Positions 1 through 6,288 are shown, counted from the first letter of the stretch. The stretch is 14,504 nucleotides of DNA from an uncultured Desulfuromonadales bacterium (GCA_947259685.1 CAMYNC010000157.1:1-14504); one strand, 5' to 3'. Notes: generated by a model from the sequence alone, not told the origin. Program-made: numbers and translations.

Positions 1-734
1 TTCTCGACCCCTACAGTGGAAAGCATATGGGGGAGATCACCGAAGCAGCGATTGCCGAGCATGGGATCAGCCGCGAAGCCCAGGACGAATACGCCATCAG
101 TTCCTATAATCGCGCCCAGGCTGCGGTCAAGAGCGGTTTCCACGCCAAAGAGATCGTTCCGGTAGTGAAATCGACCCGTAAAGGGGAGGTCACTGTCGAC
201 AGTGATGAGGAGCCCTCCCGGGTCAATTTCGACAAATTCACCGAATTGCGTCCAGCATTCAAAAAAGATGGCACCGTGACTGCCGGAAACGCGTCTACCA
301 TCAACGATGGCGCCGCCTTCGCGCTGCTCGCAAGTCGTACCGCTTGTGAAAAATACGGTCTGAAGCCAAGAGCCAAACTGATTGCCTATGCCACCAACAG
401 CCTCCATCCGGATCAGTTCCCGGTCGCCCCGGTCGGCGCCATCGAGCGGGCCTGCACCAAAGCCGGCCTGTCGCTTGAGCAGATCGACCTGTTCGAAATC
501 AATACCGCCTTTTCTGCCGTCGCACTGATGTCGATCAACCGGCTGAAGATCGATCGCGATAAAGTCAACATCAACGGCGGGGCAATCTCTATCGGCCACC
601 CGATCGGCGCCAGCGGCGGTCGCCTGGTCGCCACGCTGCTCAACGGTCTGGAAGAGACCGGCGGGCGATACGGTCTGGCAACCCTCTGCATCGGTGGCGG
701 CGAGGCGGTCTCGGCGATTTTTGAACGGATCTGA
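1..734 (+). CDS. Thiolase (acetyl-CoA C-acetyltransferase family), 3' part
   Basis: The gene enters from the left edge already open (codons in phase with base 3), so the N-terminal domain with the first catalytic cysteine lies outside the window. About 244 C-terminal residues are visible. They carry the thiolase C-terminal signatures: GGAISIGHPIGASG with the catalytic histidine, and GLATLCIGGGE with the second catalytic cysteine. The family condenses or cleaves acyl-CoA (2 acetyl-CoA to acetoacetyl-CoA, or the last step of beta-oxidation) in the cytoplasm. Oddities are NTAF where the family normally has NEAF (the oxyanion-hole Asn is kept, the Glu is not), and CIGGGEA where CIGGGQG is usual. 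Biosynthetic and degradative thiolases cannot be told apart from this part alone, so no gene symbol is given. The stop is followed by a hairpin and then an unrelated ParA-like gene. Confidence 0.93.
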   Translation, partial: LDPYSGKHMGEITEAAIAEHGISREAQDEYAISSYNRAQAAVKSGFHAKEIVPVVKSTRKGEVTVDSDEEPSRVNFDKFTELRPAFKKDGTVTAGNASTINDGAAFALLASRTACEKYGLKPRAKLIAYATNSLHPDQFPVAPVGAIERACTKAGLSLEQIDLFEINTAFSAVALMSINRLKIDRDKVNINGGAISIGHPIGASGGRLVATLLNGLEETGGRYGLATLCIGGGEAVSAIFERI

Positions 735-780
735 CATTCACCACACGACACGGTGACGCAGAGGAAAAACGAAATAAGTA

Positions 781-803
781 CCCTCCCCCTTGACGGGGGA
801 GGG
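781..803. terminator. 9-bp GC-rich hairpin after the thiolase gene
   Basis: Perfect inverted repeat with arms CCCTCCCCC and GGGGGAGGG around a TTGAC loop, starting 47 bp after the thiolase stop. It is placed where a terminator would be, but no T-run follows on the plus strand. It may instead be an mRNA 3'-end stabilising stem or a dispersed REP-like palindrome. The stem is certain; the role is inferred. Confidence 0.45.
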
Positions 804-867
804 GCAGCGCCAAGGTGAATTGTCAACTCTGCCGCCTCACAACTTTTTTCTTGCGATGAAAACACCT

Positions 868-886
868 ATTGCTGCAAAGCAGCAAT
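868..886. promoter_or_regulatory. 8-bp palindrome upstream of the ParA-like gene
   Basis: Arms ATTGCTGC and GCAGCAAT surround an AAA spacer, 59 bp before the ParA-like start. It could be an operator or an RNA stem. Neighbouring DNA is AT-rich, but no promoter elements stand out well enough to call. Confidence 0.3.
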
Positions 887-945
887 TGATTCATTATTAG
901 GCTTGGCAAAATCTCAGTAAGGAATTCTCATCACAAGGAGCGACT

Positions 946-1824
946 ATGATACGAGCTATCTTTAACCGCAAAGGTGGTGTCGGCAAATCCACTATTTGCT
1001 GCAACCTGGCAGCCGTTGCCGCCGTTGAGGGAAAGAAGACGCTGGTGGTTGACCTTGATTCACAATCCAATAGCTCCAGTTATCTGGGCCATGACGGTGA
1101 AGACGAGGTGGTGGGCACCGCCGAGTTTTTCAATAGCTCCAGTTATCTGGGCCATGACGGTGAAGACGAGGTGGTGGGCACCGCCGAGTTTTTCGACTCC
1201 ACAATTAGTTACAGCTTCAGTGATTTCCAACCCGATGACTATGTTCGAAAAACCGCGTTTGAAAATTTATTTATCATTACTGCCAGCCGTGCCCTGATTG
1301 ACCTTGAATCGAAGCTGGCCTCGCGACATAAAATCTATAAATTGAAAGAGTTTTTACAGAAACTCACCGATATTTATGACGAAATTTATATCGATACCCC
1401 GCCGATAATGAATTTTTATTCACTGTCCGCGTTGATCGCCAGCGAGCGCTGTTTGATTCCTTTTGACTGTGACGTATTTTCGCGGGATGCACTTTATGAA
1501 CTGTTAGATAATATTCAGGAAGTGAAGGAAGACCACAACAGCGATTTGGAAATAGAGGGGATCGTAATCAATCAGTTTTCAGCACAGGCCCGCTTGCCGG
1601 GTGAAGCGGTGGACGAACTGATTAAAGAGCAGTTGCCCATTTTGAAACCTTACATTTCCAGTTCGGTAAAAATCAGGGAATCGCACCGCGCGGCAAAGCC
1701 CATGGTGTTTATGTTGCCTCGGCATAAAATCAGCCAGGAATTTATCAACCTTTATCTGAACTTAAATACTTCCGCGCCGGAGGTTTCATCTGAAAGCCAG
1801 AAAGCTTTAGAGGATGTTGTTTAA
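946..1824 (+). CDS. ParA-family ATPase with an internal 21-residue duplication
   Basis: A 292-residue ParA/MinD-type P-loop ATPase. The deviant Walker A motif KGGVGKST is at residues 9-16. The DLDSQSNS segment near 37-44 corresponds to the family DxDPQxN/S motif, and YIDTPP near 147 is the Walker B-like region. ATG 946 is supported by AAGGAG five bases upstream. Family members bind ATP, dimerise and associate non-specifically with DNA to move chromosomes, plasmids or protein complexes. No parB or parS-like partner lies beside it, so this is a solo or orphan ParA whose cargo is unknown. The oddity is that residues 42-62 and 63-83 are identical at both protein and DNA level, which makes the protein about 21 residues longer than the roughly 270 expected without the repeat. 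The insertion directly follows a nucleotide-contact motif and could affect ATP-dependent switching. Confidence 0.9.
   Translation: MIRAIFNRKGGVGKSTICCNLAAVAAVEGKKTLVVDLDSQSNSSSYLGHDGEDEVVGTAEFFNSSSYLGHDGEDEVVGTAEFFDSTISYSFSDFQPDDYVRKTAFENLFIITASRALIDLESKLASRHKIYKLKEFLQKLTDIYDEIYIDTPPIMNFYSLSALIASERCLIPFDCDVFSRDALYELLDNIQEVKEDHNSDLEIEGIVINQFSAQARLPGEAVDELIKEQLPILKPYISSSVKIRESHRAAKPMVFMLPRHKISQEFINLYLNLNTSAPEVSSESQKALEDVV
1069..1194 (+). repeat. Exact 63-bp tandem duplication inside the ParA-like gene
   Basis: Unit 1 is 1069-1131 and unit 2 is 1132-1194, with all 63 bases identical. Each encodes the same 21 residues, beginning NSSSYLGHDG and ending GTAEFF. The length is a multiple of three, so the frame is kept. 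Perfect identity at synonymous sites indicates a very recent event or an assembly artefact. Confidence 0.97.
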
Positions 1825-1828
1825 CTGT

Positions 1829-2016
1829 AAGCTGGTTTTCATCCGAAAACGGCCCTTTTCCGCAATCTCGGCGTCAATCGACGGCCTTGCTTGTGCGACG
1901 TACGGTGTACGTCTCCGCGCAAGGCCTTGATTTCCTTGACCTTGCGAGAAATTGCTCGTTTCCCATATGAAAACTGCGCTAGTTCCATCCCTAGTTTCCG
2001 GATGGAAACAAGCTGG
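1829..2016. mobile_element. MITE-like or REP-like element with imperfect terminal inverted repeats
   Basis: The left end (1830-1850) and the reverse complement of the right end (1994-2014) match at 18 of 21 positions. AAGCTGG occurs in direct orientation at both edges (1829-1835 and 2010-2016), though its AGCT core is palindromic, so target duplication and terminal repeat cannot be separated. Inside is a second hairpin: GGCCTTGC (1883-1890) pairs with 1919-1926 and GACGTAC (1897-1903) pairs with 1907-1913. A further stem, TTCCATCC/GGATGGAA, occupies 1983-2007. No transposase is encoded, so it would need to be moved in trans. It fills almost the whole gap between the ParA-like gene and the hydrolase gene, and may terminate one transcript or carry the promoter of the next. 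Confidence 0.55.
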
Positions 2017-2041
2017 CTGATTTTTTTAAGGTGGTCTCTTT

Positions 2042-2824
2042 ATGCCCATATTTCATACTGGCGACCTGGACATCTATTATGAAATCCACGGAAAAGGAAC
2101 ACCGCTTGTCCTGATCCACGGCCTTGGGTCGAGCACCCTTGACTGGGAAAGTCAGGTGGTGTTTCTCTCCAAACACCTTCAAACTGTTACCATTGACCTT
2201 CGCGGACACGGGAAGTCGGGCAAACCGCCCGGTCCCTACAGTGTCCCTCTTTTTGCCTCGGATACGGCAAAACTTCTTCAATTCCTGAACCTTCCCCCAG
2301 CCCATTTGGCAGGCATTTCCATGGGGGGCATGGTCGCCTTTCAACTCGCCCTTGACGCACCGAAACTTGTAAAAAGTCTGATCATTATCAACAGCGGACC
2401 GGAACTCGTGCTCCGCACATTTCAGGAGCGCATGTCCTTTCTTCAGCGAACGCTGATCATCCGTTTTTTGGGAATGGCCCGTATGGCGCAGTTGCTGGCG
2501 AAAATTCTCCTTCCCGAACCGCACCAGAAGCCATTGCAGAGGAAACTGGTTCAACGGTGGGCAAAAAACGACAAAAAGGCCTATCTTGCGTCACTTCGTG
2601 CCATCATAGGGTGGAGCGTGGCAGACCGCATCAGCACCATCCAATGTCCCACCCTGGTCATTTCCGCCGATAACGATTACACGCCCGTATCATTCAAGGA
2701 AGCGTATATATCAAAAATGGCCCATGCAAAACTGGCCGTTATCCGAAACTCAAGGCATCTGTCGCCGGTTGATCAGCCTGAACAGGTGAACGACGCCCTG
2801 ATGGAGTTTCTCTCTTTTTTATAA
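2042..2824 (+). CDS. Alpha/beta hydrolase fold protein
   Basis: A 260-residue protein of typical length for single-domain alpha/beta hydrolases, with no signal peptide and so probably cytoplasmic. HGLGSS (26-31) is the oxyanion-loop HG motif. GISMGG (91-96) is the nucleophile elbow with Ser93. SADNDYTPV (208-216) supplies the acid (Asp210 or Asp212) and SRH near 237-239 supplies His239, giving a full Ser-Asp-His triad. A lid-like helical segment spans about 125-185. The start is supported by AAGGTGG seven bases upstream. Relatives include esterases, enol-lactonases and haloperoxidase-like enzymes, so the substrate is not predictable. The repeat element ends 27 bp upstream of the start codon. 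No downstream partner gene is evident. Confidence 0.9.
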   Translation: MPIFHTGDLDIYYEIHGKGTPLVLIHGLGSSTLDWESQVVFLSKHLQTVTIDLRGHGKSGKPPGPYSVPLFASDTAKLLQFLNLPPAHLAGISMGGMVAFQLALDAPKLVKSLIIINSGPELVLRTFQERMSFLQRTLIIRFLGMARMAQLLAKILLPEPHQKPLQRKLVQRWAKNDKKAYLASLRAIIGWSVADRISTIQCPTLVISADNDYTPVSFKEAYISKMAHAKLAVIRNSRHLSPVDQPEQVNDALMEFLSFL

Positions 2825-3049
2825 GCGTCAACAACCTTTCAGGTGCTGTCAAGCCATAAAGAAGCCGCTAAAACGCTGTCAAGCAATCCGCAGAAAGGGG
2901 CAGCGGTAACTCTAATTATTTCCTGCAGTGTATCTTCACCATTCCCACTATTCTCAGAATCCACCCTTCCCCACCGCCAAGGTTCATCTGGTTCCGGATT
3001 GAGCCTTTCTTGTTTTTACGGGGGTGAGGCAGATAAATCGATCTTTAAC

Positions 3050-3074
3050 CGATAAGAACTGCTTATCGTGCAGT
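3050..3074. promoter_or_regulatory. Nested palindromes upstream of umuDC, candidate operator
   Basis: CGATAAG (3050-3056) and CTTATCG (3062-3068) form a perfect 7-bp inverted repeat around a 5-base spacer. Overlapping it, ACTGC (3058-3062) pairs with GCAGT (3070-3074). The site sits just upstream of the predicted umuD promoter. It does not match the E. coli SOS box (CTGT-N8-ACAG), so LexA binding is only a hypothesis. Confidence 0.4.
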
Positions 3075-3085
3075 GAAATAGCAGA

Positions 3086-3128
3086 ATGCCATTTATCCTT
3101 TTCTAGGCTATAGTCCTGAAAAACAGGA
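3086..3128 (+). promoter_or_regulatory. umuDC promoter and SD-overlapping palindrome
   Basis: ATGCCA (3086-3091, 4 of 6 to TTGACA), a 17-base spacer, then TATAGT (3109-3114, 5 of 6 to TATAAT). TCCTG (3114-3118) and CAGGA (3124-3128) form a palindrome over the likely transcription start and the AGGAG ribosome binding site. It could be a repressor site or a short stem masking the Shine-Dalgarno sequence. Confidence 0.45.
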
Positions 3129-3137
3129 GTGACTTCA

Positions 3138-3566
3138 GTGACAGAGAAACAGCAGGCAAACAGCGAAAATAGTGGCGCCAAAATGCCGATGTTCACGGAA
3201 TCGGTTGCAGCGGGCTTTCCCAGCCCCGCGACCGATTACTGTGAATCCCGCCTTGATTTAAACGACCTCTGCGTAAAGCACCCCGCTGCGACATACTTCG
3301 TCCGAGCGCAAGGTGATTCTATGATCGAGGCAGGAATCTTTCCGGGTGATGTGCTGGTTGTGGACCGTTCACTCACCGCCAAGCATGGAGACATTGTGAT
3401 TGCTGCCCTGAACGGTGAGCTGACGGTCAAGAAGCTCGAAACGAAACCCAAGTTGCGGCTGGTCCCGATGAACAGCAAGTACTCTGCTGTCGAGATCCCC
3501 GAGGGGACAGATATTGAGATATTCGGCGTAGCAACAACCGTCGTTCACTCACTAAAAAATCTATGA
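3138..3566 (+). CDS. umuD: UmuD-like SOS mutagenesis protein (pol V accessory subunit, S24 autopeptidase)
   Basis: A 142-residue protein using GTG 3138, chosen because AGGAG (3125-3129) is eight bases upstream; the in-frame GTG at 3129 overlaps that site and is too close. Residues 24-30 (AAGFPSP) hold the autocleavage site, Ala25-Gly26, where E. coli UmuD has Cys-Gly. GDSM gives the nucleophile Ser61, and ELTVKK gives the general base Lys98. In the family, RecA-ssDNA filaments trigger self-cleavage to UmuD', which joins UmuC to form translesion polymerase V. It is translationally coupled to umuC by a 4-bp ATGA overlap. Expression is probably DNA-damage dependent, through palindromes upstream. 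Alternative names for this family are mucA, impA and rumA. Confidence 0.93.
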   Translation: MTEKQQANSENSGAKMPMFTESVAAGFPSPATDYCESRLDLNDLCVKHPAATYFVRAQGDSMIEAGIFPGDVLVVDRSLTAKHGDIVIAALNGELTVKKLETKPKLRLVPMNSKYSAVEIPEGTDIEIFGVATTVVHSLKNL

Positions 3567-4834
3567 GCTCAGTCTTTGCCCTGGTTGACTGCAACAACTT
3601 TTACGCCAGTTGTGAACGGTTGTTCAGCCCCTCGCTGAAAAATGTCCCGATCATAGTCCTCTCCAATAACGATGGCTGTGTTGTCGCCAGAAGCCCAGAG
3701 GTCAAAGCTCTGGGAATCAAGATGGCGGTTCCGGCATTCAAGGTCGAGCAGCTCATCAAGCAGCACAACATCAAAGTTTTTTCCTCCAATTACGCCCTCT
3801 ACGGCGATATCTCATCACGGGTCATGGCAACCCTGGAATCGCTGGCCCCGCAAATCGAGGTCTATTCGATAGACGAGGCGTTTTTGAACCTGAGAGGTTT
3901 TAAGCTCATGGGGTCGTTGGAGGCCTATGCCCAGAAAGTGCGACAGACTGTCGCCCAGCACGTTGGGGTCCCAGTATGTGTCGGCATCGCGCCGACCAAA
4001 ACCCTGGCAAAACTCGCAAACTATGCATCCAAGAAATATGCGGCGACAATTGGCGTCGTCGATCTGACTGATCCGGAACGGCAACGGAAGTTGATGGGCA
4101 TCACCCTCGTTGATGAGGTCTGGGGCGTCGGCCGCAAGAGTGCTGAAAAGCTGCATCGACTCGGCATAAAAACCGTGCTCCAGCTAGCTCAGATGGATAA
4201 GGACAGAGCGCAGAGGCTCTTCTCGATAGGTATGGTGAAAACCATCGAAGAACTAAACGGCTACGTGCGTTTTTCGGCAGATGATGCCCCAATCACCAAG
4301 AAGCAGCTCATGTGCTCCAGATCCTTTGCCGAACGGATGACCGAGTACGAACCGCTGCGTGAAACCATCTGCGAGTTTACCGCAAGAGCCGCAGAACGCC
4401 TGAGAGGTGAAGGGCAGGTCTGCAGTGTCGTTAACGTGTCCATCCGCACCAGCATGTTCAACGTGAACGACCCCTGTTATACAAATTCCGCAACCGCCAA
4501 ACTCTCCAGACCTGCCTCTGACACCAGAACCATTTTAAAGGCTGCAACCGACCTGTTCGATTCGATTTGGAAAGAGGGCTATCGATACGCAAAAGCCGGG
4601 GTGATGCTGGGAGATTTCTGTGACAAGGATAAGGTTCAATTAGACTTGTTTGCTGACCCATTAACTCAAACCACCGATGAAGGCCTTATGTCAGTGATCG
4701 ACAAGATTAATCAAGGGGGCCGTGGGAAAATTTGGTTCGGAGGACAACGACCAAAAGAAGACTCGTTTATGAAGCGAGCGAACCTTTCGCCGGCATATAC
4801 GACCAGGTGGAAGGATCTGCCTACAGTGAATTGA
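3563..4834 (+). CDS. umuC: UmuC-like Y-family DNA polymerase V catalytic subunit
   Basis: A 423-residue, full-length Y-family polymerase (E. coli UmuC has 422). The palm carboxylates are visible: Asp9 in ALVDCNNFY, and Asp104-Glu105 in YSIDEAF. SNNDGCVVARS (34-44) is the characteristic fingers motif, and a helix-hairpin-helix-like thumb region (VDEVWGVGRKSAEKL) lies near 182-196. The C-terminal little-finger and UmuC-specific tail is complete. The start overlaps the umuD stop, so the two genes form an operon. With UmuD' and RecA it bypasses replication-blocking lesions at the cost of mutations. The gene appears intact, with nothing missing from the catalytic set. No terminator hairpin follows directly. 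Confidence 0.96.
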   Translation: MSSVFALVDCNNFYASCERLFSPSLKNVPIIVLSNNDGCVVARSPEVKALGIKMAVPAFKVEQLIKQHNIKVFSSNYALYGDISSRVMATLESLAPQIEVYSIDEAFLNLRGFKLMGSLEAYAQKVRQTVAQHVGVPVCVGIAPTKTLAKLANYASKKYAATIGVVDLTDPERQRKLMGITLVDEVWGVGRKSAEKLHRLGIKTVLQLAQMDKDRAQRLFSIGMVKTIEELNGYVRFSADDAPITKKQLMCSRSFAERMTEYEPLRETICEFTARAAERLRGEGQVCSVVNVSIRTSMFNVNDPCYTNSATAKLSRPASDTRTILKAATDLFDSIWKEGYRYAKAGVMLGDFCDKDKVQLDLFADPLTQTTDEGLMSVIDKINQGGRGKIWFGGQRPKEDSFMKRANLSPAYTTRWKDLPTVN

Positions 4835-4978
4835 AGAGCGGTTGGTCAAGAATGGTGATTTGTAGTAATCCAAGCCCTCAGCAATGTTTGTCGCGCTCAA
4901 TTCCCTCCAGATGAGTATCACTCTCCCCGCATGGCTGGGCAAGGGGTGCCTGGCGAGCGGATTGCGGATGACCTGACG

Positions 4979-5009
4979 TGGTTGTTAACCATATCCTCCG
5001 TGATATACT
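4979..5009 (+). promoter_or_regulatory. Extended -10 promoter for the IHF-like gene, with overlapping palindrome
   Basis: TTGTTA (4982-4987), a 16-base spacer, then TATACT (5004-5009) preceded by TGA (5001-5003), which makes an extended -10 element. TGGTT (4979-4983) and AACCA (4987-4991) form an inverted repeat over the -35 and could bind a repressor. Transcription would start about 35 bp before the ATG at 5054. Confidence 0.5.
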
Positions 5010-5053
5010 ATGCAAAATCAGGGGCATACAGGACATCAAAGGGGGGAAAGTCT

Positions 5054-5296
5054 ATGACCAAGGCTGATTTGATCGAAAAAGTATACTTGAAGACAGGATT
5101 TTCAAAAAAAGAATCCAGCGATATTGTTGAAAGGGTATTCGATCTGATGAAGTCGACCCTGCAAGAGGGAGAAACCATCAAGATTGCAGGATTCGGCAAT
5201 CTTGTTGTTAAGGAAAAAGCCGCTCGTCGCGGACGCAACCCCCAAACCGGTGACGAAATAGAAATTTCCATTCCCCTCCCTTCCCCCCTGCGATGA
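5054..5296 (+). CDS. C-terminally truncated IHF-alpha-like DNA-bending protein
   Basis: An 80-residue ORF. ATG 5054 is chosen because MTKADLIEKVY is the usual IHF-alpha N-terminus and a G-rich ribosome binding site precedes it; upstream in-frame codons give no family sequence. Residues 1-72 match the family: the helical dimer core, AGFGN (45-49), and RRGRNPQTG (58-66) with the intercalating proline at 63. After IEIS (69-72) the expected ARRxxTFxPSQxLK block is replaced by eight unrelated residues (from IPLP) and a stop, from a pyrimidine-rich run (about 5270-5289). Part of the beta-arm return strand and the last helix are therefore missing, against roughly 95-100 residues normally. It may be a decaying second ihfA copy, or a short protein that competes for dimerisation. 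No remainder of the gene appears in other frames downstream. Confidence 0.8.
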   Translation: MTKADLIEKVYLKTGFSKKESSDIVERVFDLMKSTLQEGETIKIAGFGNLVVKEKAARRGRNPQTGDEIEISIPLPSPLR

Positions 5297-5308
5297 GACT
5301 ATCCATCG

Positions 5309-5346
5309 AAAAACGCCCAGGGCTCAAGAAAGCCCTGGGCGTTTTT
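5309..5346. terminator. Bidirectional rho-independent terminator
   Basis: A 16-bp perfect stem (5309-5324 with 5331-5346) around a CAAGAA loop. The GC-rich core is GCCCAGGGCT, flanked by A5 on the left and T5 on the right, so it works on both strands. It separates the convergent IHF-like and HU genes. Confidence 0.93.
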
Positions 5347-5375
5347 CATGTTTTTCTGGAGGAGTGAGGTGAAGA

Positions 5376-5648
5376 TTAATTCACCGCAGCGTTAAGTTGC
5401 TGCCCCGCTTTAAACTTTGCTGCTTTTGAAGCCGGGATTTTGATCGCTGCACCTGTTTGAGGATTTTTCCCGGTCCGCGCTGCACGCTGTGACACGCTGA
5501 AAGTCCCAAAGCCGATCAAGGATACTTTATCTCCGGCTTGAAGGGCCTCAGTGATCGACTCAGTGGCAGCCCCCAAAGCCTTAGACGCATCTGCCTTACT
5601 CAATCCCGTCTTTGTTGCCATTGCATCGATCAGTTCAGTCTTTGTCAT
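5376..5648 (-). CDS. hup: HU-family nucleoid DNA-binding protein
   Basis: A 90-residue, full-length HU protein. The N-terminal helices MTKTELIDAMATKTGLSKADA form the dimer core. GFGTF (47-51) is the family turn. The beta-arm includes RAARTGKNPQTG, with the DNA-intercalating proline in NPQTG, and the C-terminal helix ends in AGQQLNAAVN. The start is well supported by AGGAG nine bases upstream on the minus strand. HU dimers bend DNA, compact the nucleoid and assist replication and recombination. It is convergent with the truncated IHF-like gene and shares its terminator. Unlike that neighbour it is complete, so this locus can still supply a functional DNABII protein. Closest to HU-beta/hupB-type proteins; alpha/beta assignment is not attempted. 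Confidence 0.95.
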   Translation of the reverse strand: MTKTELIDAMATKTGLSKADASKALGAATESITEALQAGDKVSLIGFGTFSVSQRAARTGKNPQTGAAIKIPASKAAKFKAGQQLNAAVN

Positions 5649-5747
5649 TTTGTTCTCCTTTTGTGTAGGTGTTAACTGGTGAATATTTCAAGTCAGCTTA
5701 TCCCAAATGATCTTTCCTCTTCTTAATCAAAAGCCATTCTAGCGGTT

Positions 5748-5945
5748 TTACCCAGTCTCTTTCAATACGGAGAGACCAATAATCAGGCTAGCAACCCCAA
5801 CTTCTTCACCGGTCATCTCATCACATATCGGCGCCATGGAGCAAACCCCAAATTTTTCTTCTTCCCCCTCTCCCTGTTTTACCTCCATAACATTACCGCA
5901 GGAGGAGCAATGTCGTACTCCTAAGAACTCGAAATATTTGTAAAT
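5748..5945 (-). pseudogene. Minus-strand CxxC-containing reading frame without a clear start (small protein or gene remnant)
   Basis: Between an in-frame TAG (5946-5948) and the stop at 5748-5750 lie 65 open codons reading leftward. Residues include RHCSSCG, a CxxC knuckle of zinc-ribbon or redox type, then an acidic run GEGEEE and a hydrophobic, family-like ending GEEVGVASLIIGLSVL. The composition is protein-like, with further cysteines in VCSMAPIC. The only internal ATG (5886-5888) falls after the CxxC and has no ribosome binding site, and no ATG/GTG/TTG opens the frame upstream. It is therefore more likely the 3' remnant of a larger gene than a complete one. The product family is not recognised. 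HU lies downstream on the same strand, about 100 bp away. Confidence 0.35.
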
Positions 5946-5983
5946 CTAGCAGATATTTTTAGGCCCAATTTATGCATCAATTA

Positions 5984-6000
5984 CGGTTAAATGAAAACCG
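5984..6000. repeat. Short inverted repeat upstream of the 77-residue gene
   Basis: CGGTT and AACCG are separated by seven bases, 55 bp before the start at 6055. It could be an operator or leader stem. No convincing -35/-10 pair accompanies it. Confidence 0.25.
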
Positions 6001-6054
6001 GGCGACCATTCAAAGTGAAAGCACTAAACATTAAGTTTTTTCACGGAGTTGGGC

Positions 6055-6288
6055 ATGGAAATCTCGGTACAAGATCTGCTACAAAAAACATTTACATTTC
6101 CTGGATACGGGCATTTTTGGATTATTCAAAGGGAAGTATGGGAAGAAATTTCAGATCTTAAAAATGGTCGTTCATGGCCTTACTTGATCAAAACTTCCGA
6201 AGATCAGGCCCGCCACATTCACTTGCTTATCAATAACTCACCGGCTGCAGCCGCTTTTGTGAAAAAAGCCACGAATTTCTACTATTGA
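6055..6288 (+). CDS. Hypothetical protein, 77 residues
   Basis: ATG 6055 is preferred over the in-frame TTG at 6049 because the ribosome binding site ACGGAG (6043-6048) is six bases upstream of the ATG and abuts the TTG. The product is a small soluble-looking protein with no signal peptide, no membrane helix and no cysteines. Aromatics are concentrated in the first half (FTFPGYGHFWIIQREVW), followed by a polar middle and an alanine-rich stretch (SPAAAAFVKKA) that is probably helical. I do not recognise the family. It is monocistronic: a terminator-like hairpin starts about 60 bp downstream and no same-strand partner lies upstream. A genuine gene is likely from the ribosome binding site, composition and terminator. 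Confidence 0.6.
   Translation: MEISVQDLLQKTFTFPGYGHFWIIQREVWEEISDLKNGRSWPYLIKTSEDQARHIHLLINNSPAAAAFVKKATNFYY

Larger units (their letters stand above)
2825..3137. other. Intergenic region upstream of umuD, no convincing gene
   Basis: This 313-bp stretch has no supported CDS. An open frame at 2843-3055 lacks a ribosome binding site and resembles no known protein. The 10-mer GCTGTCAAGC occurs twice exactly 30 bp apart (2845-2854 and 2875-2884). The right third holds the palindromes and promoter described separately. Confidence 0.6.

Noticed and set aside
413..865. 150-codon minus-strand frame opposite the thiolase
   Set aside because: Antisense to conserved thiolase motifs and runs through a hairpin; no protein-family features.
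3030..3044. Shared 15-mer (14 of 15 identical) upstream of umuD and upstream of the first DUF3604 gene (9885-9899)
   Set aside because: A match of this quality is expected a few times by chance among all pairs of positions in a window this size; nothing else links the two promoters.
2843..3055. 70-codon plus-strand open frame before umuD
   Set aside because: No ribosome binding site, serine-rich low-complexity translation with no family resemblance, and it overlaps the umuD control region.
4931..5296. Longer version of the IHF-like gene starting 41 codons upstream
   Set aside because: The extra N-terminal residues match nothing in the DNABII family and span the promoter; MTKADLIEKVY at 5054 is the standard N-terminus.
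5951..6054. Cyclic-di-GMP riboswitch upstream of the 77-residue gene
   Set aside because: A GGGCGACC-like string is present, but the conserved GEMM core and paired helices are not.
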